A stretch of 64,000 nucleotides of DNA, taken from assembly GCF_036906915.1 (NCBI RefSeq), contig NZ_JBAKHX010000004.1:304851-368850 (forward strand), given 5' to 3'. The notes beneath the pieces were generated by a model, which made no database searches, was not told where the DNA came from, and saw only the letters and a program-made list of their open reading frames with translations. This document shows positions 1-7,682 of the stretch, piece after piece (position 1 is the first letter of the stretch; each line of letters begins with the position of its first letter). The stretch comes from Phytohabitans sp036906915 (GTDB lineage: Bacteria > Actinomycetota > Actinomycetes > Mycobacteriales > Micromonosporaceae). The translations under genes and the position numbers were made by a program.

Positions 1-469
1 GCACGGGCGGGGGCGAGGTCGGCTCGGGCGGGGGCGAGGTTGGCACGGGCGGGCGGGGCGCGGGACCGGACTCCGTCGGCGCCACCGGGCGGGCGGGTGG
101 CCGGCTGCCGTCGGACCGCCTCCCGTTGTCGCCCGACCGCCGGCGGTGCCGGTCGCCCGAGCGCCGATCGGCGACCACACCGGGCGCCGCGCCAACCGCC
201 GGCGGCTCCGCACTCGGCGTCGGTGCCGGGGAGACGATCACCGGCCCGGTCGGCGGCAGGGCTATGAACGGCATGGCGCTCTCCGGTGCGCCGGAGCCCG
301 CGGCTCGCCCGACGTCCGTCGGGGTGCCCGCACCGATCGCGACCAGTATGGGCAGGGAGGCCATGGTTGCGAGCATGATCACAACCACCGCGTCCCGGCG
401 AACGGGTCCGACGAGCCCAGGCCCTCGATGGAGACCGGCCGTCCAACGGTGGCGTGCGTACTCAGGCAC
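1..469 (-). CDS. Pro-rich secreted or membrane-anchored protein, 5' part only
   Basis: Read on the minus strand from a GTG at 469, this frame stays open to the left edge, so the C-terminus lies outside the window. The N-terminus is basic (MPEYARHRWT), followed by a hydrophobic segment at about residues 27-48 that could be a signal anchor. After it comes a long linker rich in Pro, Ser, Thr and Arg, ending in repeated PTSPPPEP-like units. This is the usual build of an actinobacterial protein with one membrane segment and a disordered extracytoplasmic region. No enzymatic domain is visible in the 156 residues present. No clear Shine-Dalgarno precedes the GTG, and the frame is open further upstream, so the start is uncertain. 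The function is unknown. Confidence 0.6.
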   Translation of the reverse strand, partial: MPEYARHRWTAGLHRGPGLVGPVRRDAVVVIMLATMASLPILVAIGAGTPTDVGRAAGSGAPESAMPFIALPPTGPVIVSPAPTPSAEPPAVGAAPGVVADRRSGDRHRRRSGDNGRRSDGSRPPARPVAPTESGPAPRPPVPTSPPPEPTSPPPV

Positions 470-801
470 CGCGGTAGCGTGGCGTAATACCCCAAACTTC
501 GCTAGCGCCGCAGAGCGTGTCGGAATGCCAAGTTTCCGACCCACCGCGCTCGGGGATTGTCGAGGTCACACTGTGGCCACCCTCACCACCTCTGCGAATA
601 TGGACGCGACGGCAACGCGGCCGTAATCTCCGCCCACCAGCGGTGAGCAGGCCGCGCTGGCGTCGGCCCCACGCACGATCGCCGCGCGGCAACCCACACC
701 CGGGCTAGACGCGGCAAATAGGGGCCTGCCGAGGCAGGCGCGACAGGCTGCGCGGTCCGGGACACCCCCGGCGGCGCCGCACCGACGACAGGGAGAGACC
801 A
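470..801. other. Divergent intergenic region, no gene seen
   Basis: These 332 bases separate the leftward Pro-rich gene from the rightward dehydrogenase operon. Open frames here have no family resemblance and no ribosome binding site. The region must hold the promoters of both neighbours, but no convincing -35/-10 pair or palindrome stands out. Near its right end, AGGGAGAG at about 789-796 serves as the ribosome binding site of the E1-alpha gene. Confidence 0.5.
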
Positions 802-1935
802 ATGACGAAGGGCAGGGGCGCCGGCGGGGAATCCGCGCCGGAGTTCGTCCAGTTACTCACCCCGGACGGCGAGCGGATCGACAAGGTGACGGGCGCCGAC
901 GGCGTCGAGTACACCGTCGACTTCACCGACGACGAATACCGGGGGCTGTACCGCGATCTCGTGGTGGTCCGCAAGCTGGACTCCGAAGCGACCGCGCTCC
1001 AGCGCCAGGGTGAGCTGGGCATCTGGGCCAGCCTGCTCGGGCAGGAGGCGGCGCAGGTCGGATCCGGCCGGGCGCTGCGCCCGCAAGACATGGCCTTCCC
1101 CACCTACCGCGAGCACGGCGTGCTCTACTGCCGTGGCATCGACCCGATCATGCCGCTGAGCCTCTTCCGGGGCGTCGACCACGGAGCCTGGGATCCGGTC
1201 GAGTTCCGGTTCAACATGTACACGATCGTCATCGGCGCGCAGACGCTGCACGCGACCGGGTACGCCATGGGCATCGCCAAGGATGGCAAGGTCGGCAACG
1301 ACGACGGCGAGGCGGTGATCGCGTACTTCGGCGACGGCGCCAGCGCCCAGGGTGACGTCAACGAGGCGTTCATCTGGGCCAGCGTCTTCAACGCGCCGGT
1401 CGTCTTCTTCTGCCAGAACAACCAGTACGCGATCTCGGAGCCGATCGAGAAGCAGACCCGGGTGCCGCTGTACCAGCGGGCCTCCGGCTTCGGCTTCCCG
1501 GGCGTACGGGTCGACGGCAACGATGTGCTCGCCTCGTACGCGGTCACCCGGACCGCTCTCGACCATGCGCGTCACGGCCAGGGCCCGACCCTGATCGAGG
1601 CGTACACGTACCGGATGGGCGCGCACACCACCACCGACGACCCGACCCGGTACAGGATGGCCGGTGAGGTCGAGTCCTGGCAGGCCAGGGATCCGATCGC
1701 CCGGGTACGCGCGTTCGTGACCAAGCAGCAGATCGCCGGCGACGACTTCTTCGCCGAGGTCGACGAGCTGGCGCGCCGCGAGGCCCTTGCCCTGCGTGAA
1801 CGCGTGCTCGCCATGGAGGATCCCGACCCGCTCTCCATCTTCGAGCACGTCTACCCGCACGGGTCGCCCCTGGTCGACGCGCAGCGGAAGGGCTTCGCCG
1901 AATACATGGAGTCGTTCGAGGGGAGCGCACACTGA
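802..1935 (+). CDS. pdhA: 2-oxoacid (pyruvate or branched-chain) dehydrogenase E1 alpha
   Basis: This is the alpha subunit of a thiamine-diphosphate-dependent E1, which decarboxylates a 2-oxoacid and passes the acyl group to the lipoyl arm of E2. The 377-residue length fits the family. The TPP/magnesium motif starts with GDG at residues 177-179 and ends with NN at 206-207, and His275 lies in the phosphorylation-loop-like YRMGAHTTTDD. ATG at 802 is preceded by AGGGAGAG. The gene opens a tightly coupled operon: its TGA overlaps the ATG of the beta gene by one base. Pyruvate and branched-chain oxoacid dehydrogenases of this alpha2-beta2 type cannot be separated by sequence alone here, so pdhA versus bkdA is open. 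No E3 gene is nearby; the housekeeping lipoamide dehydrogenase presumably serves the complex. Confidence 0.93.
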   Translation: MTKGRGAGGESAPEFVQLLTPDGERIDKVTGADGVEYTVDFTDDEYRGLYRDLVVVRKLDSEATALQRQGELGIWASLLGQEAAQVGSGRALRPQDMAFPTYREHGVLYCRGIDPIMPLSLFRGVDHGAWDPVEFRFNMYTIVIGAQTLHATGYAMGIAKDGKVGNDDGEAVIAYFGDGASAQGDVNEAFIWASVFNAPVVFFCQNNQYAISEPIEKQTRVPLYQRASGFGFPGVRVDGNDVLASYAVTRTALDHARHGQGPTLIEAYTYRMGAHTTTDDPTRYRMAGEVESWQARDPIARVRAFVTKQQIAGDDFFAEVDELARREALALRERVLAMEDPDPLSIFEHVYPHGSPLVDAQRKGFAEYMESFEGSAH

Positions 1936-2921
1936 TGGCCGAGAAGCTCACCATCGGCAAGGCGCTCAACCTGGGCCTGCGCCGCGCCCTTGAGGCGGAC
2001 CCCAAGGTACTGATCATGGGCGAAGACGTCGGCAAGCTCGGCGGCGTCTTCCGCATCACCGACGGCCTCCAGAAGGACTTCGGCGAGGAGCGGGTCATCG
2101 ACACCCCGCTCGCCGAGTCCGGCATCATCGGCACCGCTGTCGGCCTCGCGATCCGGGGCTACCGGCCGGTGTGTGAGATCCAGTTCGACGGCTTCGTCTA
2201 CCCCGCGTACGACCAGATCGTGTCGCAGGTGGCGAAGATGCACTACCGCTCGCAGGGCCGCGTCAAGATGCCCATGGTCATCCGCATCCCGTTCGGCGGT
2301 GGGATCGGCGCGGTCGAGCACCACTCCGAGTCGCCCGAGGCGTACTTCGCGCACACCGCCGGCCTCAAGGTCGTCGCCTGCGCGACCCCGGAAGACGCGT
2401 ACGTGATGATCCAGCAGGCGGTGGCCTCCGACGACCCGATCGTCTTCCTGGAGCCCAAGCGCCGGTACTACGAAAAGGGTGACGTCGAGGTCGATACCGA
2501 CCTCGCTGGCGCGTACCCGCTGCACGCCACCCGCCTCGCACGCCCTGGCACCGACGCGACCGTGCTCGCCTACGGGCCGATGGTCCGCACCGCGCTCGAC
2601 GCGGCGAACGCCGCGGCTGGCGACGGCCGTGAGCTGGAGGTCTTCGACCTGCGCTCGCTCTCGCCTCTGGACCTCGACGCGGTCTTCGAGTCGGTGCGCC
2701 GCACGGGCCACTGCGTGGTCGTGCACGAGGCACCGTCCAATGTGGGCCTCGGTGCCGAGATCGCCGCCCGCATTACCGAAGAGTGCTTCTACTCGCTGGA
2801 GGCGCCGGTGCTGCGGGTGACCGGCTACGACACGCCCTACCCGGCCGCCCGGCTGGAGGAGGACTTCCTGCCCGACCTCGACAGGGTGCTCGACGCCGTC
2901 GACCGCACCTTCGGGTGGTGA
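1935..2921 (+). CDS. pdhB: 2-oxoacid dehydrogenase E1 beta
   Basis: This is the beta subunit of the E1 heterotetramer. The 328 residues contain the transketolase-like pyrimidine-binding domain (GEDVGKLGGVFR near the start, then DTPLAESGIIGTAVGLA) and a C-terminal transketolase domain beginning near TDATVLAYGPMV. The conserved FGGGIGAVEHHSES segment, which contributes to the active-site channel, is present. The ATG at 1935 uses the last base of the upstream TGA, and its own TGA overlaps the GTG of the E2 gene by four bases, so all three subunits are translationally coupled. Substrate preference, pyruvate or branched-chain 2-oxoacids, is not decided by the sequence. Confidence 0.93.
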   Translation: MAEKLTIGKALNLGLRRALEADPKVLIMGEDVGKLGGVFRITDGLQKDFGEERVIDTPLAESGIIGTAVGLAIRGYRPVCEIQFDGFVYPAYDQIVSQVAKMHYRSQGRVKMPMVIRIPFGGGIGAVEHHSESPEAYFAHTAGLKVVACATPEDAYVMIQQAVASDDPIVFLEPKRRYYEKGDVEVDTDLAGAYPLHATRLARPGTDATVLAYGPMVRTALDAANAAAGDGRELEVFDLRSLSPLDLDAVFESVRRTGHCVVVHEAPSNVGLGAEIAARITEECFYSLEAPVLRVTGYDTPYPAARLEEDFLPDLDRVLDAVDRTFGW

Positions 2922-4189
2922 GCGGCGTGTCCCGGATCAAGGAGTTCAACCTGCCCGACCTCGGTGAAGGTCTCACCGAGGGCGAGATCCTCAAGTGGCT
3001 GGTGAAGGTCGGCGACACCATCGAGCTGAACCAGCCGATCGTCGAGGTCGAAACCGCCAAGGCGGCGGTGGAGATCCCGGCGAAGTGGGCCGGCAAGGTG
3101 CAGGCGATCTTCCATGAGGAGGGCACGACCGTCGAGGTCGGCACCCCGATCATCGCGATCGACACCGACCCTTCGGCGCCGCCCGCGGAGGAGCCGGCGC
3201 CGGCGGAAGCGCCGGCACGGACCCCGGTCCTGGTGGGTTACGGTCCGCGCTCGGGCGCGGCCACAAGACGCCCGAGAAAAAGCGCAAATGGTACGCCCAC
3301 CGCCCAGCCCGCCACCGTGGAATCCGTGCCCGAACGGCCTCTCATCCTGGCCAAGCCACCGGTGCGCAAGCTTGCTCGCGATCTCGGCGTAGACCTCGCC
3401 ACGCTCGCCGGCACCGGCCCGCAGGGCTCGATCACCCGAGATGACGTGGAGCAGGCCGCCACCCCGGCGCGTCCGGCACCGGTCACGGTCGGCGGCGAGC
3501 AGCGCATACCGGTCAAGGGCGTGCGCAAGCTCACGGCCGACAACATGGTGGCCTCGGCGTTCACCGCGCCGCACGTCACCGAGTTCCTGACCGTCGACGT
3601 GACCCGGGCGGTCAAGGCGCTCGACCGGCTGCGCACGCTGCGAGACTGGCGCGACGTGCGGGTCTCGCCGCTGCTGCTGGCGGCCAAGGCGGTGCTGCTG
3701 GCCATCCGGCGCCACCCGATGGTCAACTCCACCTGGGCCGGCGACGAGATCATCGTCAAGCCGTACGTCAACCTGGGCATCGCGGCGGCCACCGAGCGCG
3801 GCCTGGTGGTGCCGAACATCAAGGATGCCGGGCAGCTGTCGCTGCGCGAGCTGGCCGACGCGCTGACCGGTCTGGTGCAGACCGCCAAAGCGGGCAAGAC
3901 GTCGCCGGCCGACATGAGCGGCGGCACGTTCACGATCACGAATGTGGGGGTGTTCGGCGTCGACACGGGCACGCCGATACTTCCCCCGGGTGAATCGGCA
4001 ATCCTCGCATTTGGTGCGATCCGCGATATGCCATGGGTGCACAAAGGAAAGATCAAGGTGCGCCAGGTCACGACGCTCGGCCTGTCGTTCGACCACCGCA
4101 TCATCGACGGCGAGCTCGGCTCCCTGTTCCTGCGCGACATAGGCACGTTCCTGGAAGACCCCGAGGCCGCCCTGCTGGCCTGGACCTAG
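2918..4189 (+). CDS. pdhC: 2-oxoacid dehydrogenase E2 acyltransferase
   Basis: This is the dihydrolipoamide acyltransferase core of the complex, 423 residues from GTG 2918. It has one N-terminal lipoyl domain with the modified lysine at residue 48 (ETAKAAVEI), a Pro/Ala linker, a peripheral subunit-binding domain (RKLARDLGVDL to ITRDDVEQA) and the catalytic domain. The catalytic DHRIIDG motif places His393 and Asp397 near the C-terminus. The open frame extends upstream to 2783, but that part lies inside the beta gene. The GTGA overlap with the pdhB stop marks the real start, with a second possible GTG at 2927. A single lipoyl domain is typical of branched-chain-type or actinobacterial E2 proteins, so bkdC is an alternative name. 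Confidence 0.92.
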   Translation: MSGVSRIKEFNLPDLGEGLTEGEILKWLVKVGDTIELNQPIVEVETAKAAVEIPAKWAGKVQAIFHEEGTTVEVGTPIIAIDTDPSAPPAEEPAPAEAPARTPVLVGYGPRSGAATRRPRKSANGTPTAQPATVESVPERPLILAKPPVRKLARDLGVDLATLAGTGPQGSITRDDVEQAATPARPAPVTVGGEQRIPVKGVRKLTADNMVASAFTAPHVTEFLTVDVTRAVKALDRLRTLRDWRDVRVSPLLLAAKAVLLAIRRHPMVNSTWAGDEIIVKPYVNLGIAAATERGLVVPNIKDAGQLSLRELADALTGLVQTAKAGKTSPADMSGGTFTITNVGVFGVDTGTPILPPGESAILAFGAIRDMPWVHKGKIKVRQVTTLGLSFDHRIIDGELGSLFLRDIGTFLEDPEAALLAWT

Positions 4190-4206
4190 CCGCCGCTCCG
4201 CCTCAG

Positions 4207-4246
4207 CCCCACCGAGCCCCACCGAGCCCCACCGAGCCCCACCGAG
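4207..4246. repeat. Four tandem 10-bp units
   Basis: The unit CCCCACCGAG occurs four times in perfect tandem just after the E2 stop codon. It lies directly before the palindromic element at 4251. It is a simple slippage-prone array with no obvious function. Confidence 0.85.
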
Positions 4247-4250
4247 TCCC

Positions 4251-4333
4251 GCCGATCAAGGACAAACGCACGTGCTTGGATCTCTGATCCACGTGCATAT
4301 GCCCTTGATCGGCGGGATTTTCTTGATCGACGT
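4251..4333 (-). repeat. Dispersed palindromic element, copy A
   Basis: An imperfect palindrome covers 4251-4313, with arms that start GCCGATCAAGG and GCCGATCAAGGGC on opposite strands and meet around a short loop containing GAGATC. On the minus strand it is preceded by a shorter CGATCAAG leader about 20 bases upstream (4327-4333). The same layout of leader, palindrome and GAGATC loop recurs at 21188-21267, 63407-63488 and 63926-64000. Copy A lies between the E2 gene and the next promoter. It might act as a terminator, but it lacks a T-tract and its asymmetric leader is conserved. Confidence 0.8.
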
Positions 4334-4356
4334 TCCCGCTCGCTAACCTTCGATCC

Positions 4357-4386
4357 TTCGGCACGTGGCTCAACTCACCTTATAAT
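4357..4386 (+). promoter_or_regulatory. Promoter with consensus -10 for the 45-aa gene
   Basis: A perfect TATAAT at 4381-4386 is preceded, after 18 bases, by TTCGGC at 4357-4362. Such a -10 is rare in DNA this GC-rich. The predicted transcript starts near 4393 and begins with a small hairpin (CCCCGCTGCGGGG, 4400-4412) before the ribosome binding site at 4431. Confidence 0.55.
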
Positions 4387-4452
4387 CGTTGGCGATGCTC
4401 CCCGCTGCGGGGTTTAATTGAAACGAACCAGGAGGGGAGCAACCAGACCACC

Positions 4453-4590
4453 ATGAAGATGATCGATCGGTACCGCAGCCGCCGCGAGGCCTCGCGCCGC
4501 AACCGAGCCATCGAGCGCGCACTGCGCGCCACGAACTCGCCGGCCGTCCGCGATGAGATCCGCATCATGGCGCAGCGCTACTACGGGTAA
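4453..4590 (+). CDS. Small basic protein, 45 aa
   Basis: ATG 4453 to TAA 4590 encodes 45 residues, starting MKMIDRYRSRREASRRNRAI and ending IMAQRYYG. It is strongly basic, rich in Arg and Ala, and probably helical, with no membrane segment. It has all the signs of a real gene: a consensus TATAAT promoter at 4381, a strong GGAGGGGA site at 4431-4438 (14 bases from the ATG, longer than usual; an in-frame ATG lies at 4459), and a rho-independent terminator at 4608. It is a stand-alone transcription unit. I believe similar short Arg-rich proteins occur in related actinomycetes, but I cannot name a function. Nucleic-acid or ribosome binding is a guess from its charge. Confidence 0.7.
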   Translation: MKMIDRYRSRREASRRNRAIERALRATNSPAVRDEIRIMAQRYYG

Positions 4591-4607
4591 CGCCGCCACT
4601 ACCTCGC

Positions 4608-4637
4608 GACCCGCCCGGCTGCTCCGGGCGGGTCTTT
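4608..4637 (+). terminator. Rho-independent terminator of the small gene
   Basis: GACCCGCCCGG and CCGGGCGGGTC form a perfect 11-bp stem around a five-base loop, followed by TTT. It lies 18 bases after the stop codon of the 45-aa gene. Confidence 0.85.
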
Positions 4638-4870
4638 CGTGTCTATGGCGTCGCACACCGGGATTCCTACGTCCCTGAGCGCCCGGTACGGTTGGCGGGG
4701 TCGCCGCCCTCGCGCAGCGCACCCGCCGGTGTCGATCGAGGAGATCGCCGGCGGGCCGCTGGTCAGGGGCTGCACCACCTGCACCGGCCGGTCTCGCCGC
4801 ACCGGCAGCCAGGCCAGCCGCGCCCCCACAAAGGGGGCGGTACGGCCGAGATGCGATGAGGAGGCGCACC

Positions 4871-7525
4871 ATGACGTCCGAGGGGCCGCAGCACCACGCC
4901 CCGGAGCCGGCCGACGCTGCCCCGGGCACCGGCGGAACCGCCCCGTACGGCGTGGCGCACGACAGCGAGTGGGGCGCCCCGCCGCCCCCCGGCCAGCCGC
5001 CGACCCCCTGGGGCCCCGCTCCCGCGAGCAACGGCAATGAGCCGGCGTCTCCCGCACCCGCCTTCTCCGCGGACTGGTCGTCCCAGCCCGCCGCCTACCC
5101 GCCGCCAACGGCCTACCCGCCGCCAACGGCCTATCCGCCGGCATCCGGCTCTCCGGCACAGCCGGTGTCCCCGGCGTACCCGCAAGCGAGCGGCTCCACT
5201 TCGCCCTACCCGCCAGCCAGCGGTTCGGCGTCGCCCTACCCGCAGCCGCACCCGCAGGGCGGCGGCGAGCCCTCCGGGTACCCCAGCGAGCCGCCCTTCC
5301 CTGCGCGGCCGCAGTCTCCTGCCCAGCCCCCCGCGTACGGCTCGGAGTCCTCCGACTTCTCAGGTGAGCCCCCGTTCGCGGCGCGCCCGCAGAGCCCAGC
5401 GGAGCCGTTCTCGGCCCAGCCACAGAGCCCCGCACAACCGCCCGCCTACGGCAACGAATACTCGGCCTTCCCGGCCGAGACGCCCTTCGCCGGACGGCCG
5501 CAAAGCCCAGCCGGGCCGCCCCCCTATGGCGCGGACTCCGCCTTCCCGAGCGAGTCGCCGTTCGCCGCACGGCCGCAGTCGCCAGCCGAGCCACCGAGCT
5601 ACGGCTCCCGGGCCAGCTTCAGCGCCTCGGCGCCGACCGGCTCCCCGGTGCAGCCCGTGTCGCCCGCCCGGCCGCAGAGCGGCGGCGAGCCCGGCATCTA
5701 CGGAGCGTCCCTCGGCCGTCAGCAGCCGAGCGACGAGCCCGCGCCCTTCGGCGGGCACCCGCAGGTTGGCACGTTCGCAGACGAGCAGCCCTTCGCCGCC
5801 CGGCCGCAGTCACCCGCCGAGCCACCCTCCTTCGACACCGGCCCGCCCGCATCGCAGGTCCCGCCGGCCAAGGCGCCGACGTATGGCGCCCGGGCATCGG
5901 TGGCTCCCCCGACGCCGGCCGGCGAGCCGGTTGGCCTGCCCCCAGAGGCCTGGGCACCGGCCGGCGCGTGGCCGCCTCCGCCACAGCAGAACTTCCCGGC
6001 GGCCTACCCGCCACCGCCAAACGAGGCCGGCTACCCGCAGCCCCACGAGCCGGAGCCTCAGCAGCGGCCCCAGCACTACGAGCCCGAGCGGTACGAGCAG
6101 GCCCCGCCGCCGTCGGACCCGACCGGTCCGGGTGGCCCGTTCGCCGGCCAGCAGGTCAGGGTCCCGGGCGCCAGCCTCGGCAAACCGCCGCCCGACTTCG
6201 ACGAGCCGAGCAGCGGCAGCCTCTTCACGCCCCGCGCCGCCGCCGACCCGTACGGCTCGCCACCGGCCGCCCCGGCCGGCCCGGCTTTCGCCAACGGTTT
6301 CGACTACGTGAGCCATGGCGGTCCTTCCGCACAGGGCGGCCAGGATGCCCCGCCGGAGGTCGCCCCACCGGTGCCGCAGCCGCGCACGCCGAAGGAAGGG
6401 TCCGCGAGCGGCCGGGTCTCGGTGCCGCAGCCAGCCGCACCGTCACCCCAGGTCTCGGAGCAGGCGGGCGGGCACCGGCCGGTGTCGGCCAGCGCGTCGG
6501 TCCCGACCACCAGCCGGGTTTCCCCGCCGTCAGACCTGGCACCGCCGCCGCCGATGAGCACCCCACAGCCCCGGGTGTACGGGCGTCCGGCCGCAGCCGA
6601 GCCACCCGAAGACGCGTACCCGCCGGCTGCCCCGCCGATCGCCACGGCCGCGAGCGCGCGGGTCTCACCGCCCCAGGTGCCGCATTCACCGGCTGACCCG
6701 TACGCCGAGCCGACCGGTATCTTCCAGGGCCCACCGCCCAACGAAGACCGGAGCGCCGGCCAGCCGTACCCGCAGTCCGGCTTCGCACCTGCCCCTGTCT
6801 CGCCGCCCAGCCAGGGCCATGGCCCGCAGTCCGGCATGCAGCAGGGCGGGTTCGGCGCCGGCCAGCCAGCCGCGTACGCCCAGCCGCACGGGGTCCCTCA
6901 GGAGTACGGCGCGCCGTACGGGCAGCAGGGCTTCGGGCAGCAGGGCTTCGGGCAGCAGGGCTTCGGGCAGCAGGGCTTCGGACCGGACGGCCCGGCGCAG
7001 GCTGGCGGAGCGCAAGGGTTCGGGCAGGGTGGGCCTCAGGGCTTCGGCCCGCAGGCCGGGCCCAACGCGACGAGCCAGATGAGCCTGCCGCACGGCACCG
7101 CGCAGATGGGGCCTGCACAGGGCTTCCCGCCCGCCGAGGCCGAGGCCGATCAGGGCCGGTTCGACGTCTTCAAGTCGGAGGAGCCGCCCGCCGAGCCGCC
7201 GCCCGCGCCGGCCCGGGAGCGCAACGGCAGGGTGCTGGCCATGGTGCTGGTCGCGGCCGTGCTGATCCTCGCGGTGCCGCTCGGCCTCGTGTGGCTGCTC
7301 AGTGGTGGGTCCGACTCGGCGTTCAACCCGGAGGTCGGCTCGTGCGTGAAGCAGTCCGGCAACGGGGCGGTGGCCGCCCAGTGCGGCGATGCCAGCGCTT
7401 TCAAGGTGGTGTCCAAGGTGGACAGCAAGGCGAAGTGCGAAGACCAGAGCCAGCCGCACATCGTGATCGCCGGTGACGGCGGGAAGGATCAGGTGCTCTG
7501 CCTGGCGCCGGCCTCCGGGAGTTAA
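4871..7525 (+). CDS. Long Pro-rich protein with one membrane segment, LppU/SCO3897-like tail
   Basis: The product has 884 residues. About 780 N-terminal residues are low-complexity, rich in Pro, Gln, Ser and Ala, with recurring FAARPQSPAEPP-like blocks and four GQQGF repeats encoded by a 15-bp tandem array near 6920-6980. A single transmembrane helix follows (VLAMVLVAAVLILAVPLG). After it comes a small extracytoplasmic domain of about 70 residues with four cysteines (SCVKQ, AQCGD, AKCED, VLCLA), which suggests two disulfides. This tail resembles the LppU/SCO3897 family of actinobacterial envelope proteins. The start at 4871 is chosen because GAGGAGG lies six bases upstream; an ATG at 4856 has no such site. 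The cytoplasmic Pro-rich part may be a scaffold for SH3-like or WW-like partners, but that is speculation. Confidence 0.85.
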   Translation: MTSEGPQHHAPEPADAAPGTGGTAPYGVAHDSEWGAPPPPGQPPTPWGPAPASNGNEPASPAPAFSADWSSQPAAYPPPTAYPPPTAYPPASGSPAQPVSPAYPQASGSTSPYPPASGSASPYPQPHPQGGGEPSGYPSEPPFPARPQSPAQPPAYGSESSDFSGEPPFAARPQSPAEPFSAQPQSPAQPPAYGNEYSAFPAETPFAGRPQSPAGPPPYGADSAFPSESPFAARPQSPAEPPSYGSRASFSASAPTGSPVQPVSPARPQSGGEPGIYGASLGRQQPSDEPAPFGGHPQVGTFADEQPFAARPQSPAEPPSFDTGPPASQVPPAKAPTYGARASVAPPTPAGEPVGLPPEAWAPAGAWPPPPQQNFPAAYPPPPNEAGYPQPHEPEPQQRPQHYEPERYEQAPPPSDPTGPGGPFAGQQVRVPGASLGKPPPDFDEPSSGSLFTPRAAADPYGSPPAAPAGPAFANGFDYVSHGGPSAQGGQDAPPEVAPPVPQPRTPKEGSASGRVSVPQPAAPSPQVSEQAGGHRPVSASASVPTTSRVSPPSDLAPPPPMSTPQPRVYGRPAAAEPPEDAYPPAAPPIATAASARVSPPQVPHSPADPYAEPTGIFQGPPPNEDRSAGQPYPQSGFAPAPVSPPSQGHGPQSGMQQGGFGAGQPAAYAQPHGVPQEYGAPYGQQGFGQQGFGQQGFGQQGFGPDGPAQAGGAQGFGQGGPQGFGPQAGPNATSQMSLPHGTAQMGPAQGFPPAEAEADQGRFDVFKSEEPPAEPPPAPARERNGRVLAMVLVAAVLILAVPLGLVWLLSGGSDSAFNPEVGSCVKQSGNGAVAAQCGDASAFKVVSKVDSKAKCEDQSQPHIVIAGDGGKDQVLCLAPASGS

Positions 7526-7554
7526 AAGGATTCCTTAGTTGTGTTGCCAAACTA

Positions 7555-7579
7555 TTGACAACATGAATTCGCACATGTG
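7555..7579 (+). promoter_or_regulatory. Possible promoter/operator of the LPMO gene
   Basis: TTGACA at 7555-7560 matches a -35 box, and the palindrome CACATGTG follows at 7572-7579 where a -10 or an operator would sit. No good -10 hexamer is visible at the right spacing. The region is AT-richer than its surroundings. Confidence 0.3.
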
Positions 7580-7682
7580 AATCTCTGGACAGACCGGTGC
7601 GGGAGCCACGTAGCCGGGCGCGGGAGCCAGGGCAAGCCCCGCGCACCTCGCTCCTCGTTGCTGCCATCGCGCTGGAGGTCAC

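Noticed and set aside
2783..2917. N-terminal extension of the E2 protein
   Set aside because: It lies entirely in the E1-beta gene. The GTGA overlap and the lipoyl-domain N-terminus place the start at 2918.
4400..4412. Hairpin CCCCGCTGCGGGG as a terminator of the pdh operon
   Set aside because: It lies downstream of the TATAAT promoter and more likely is part of the small gene's 5' leader.
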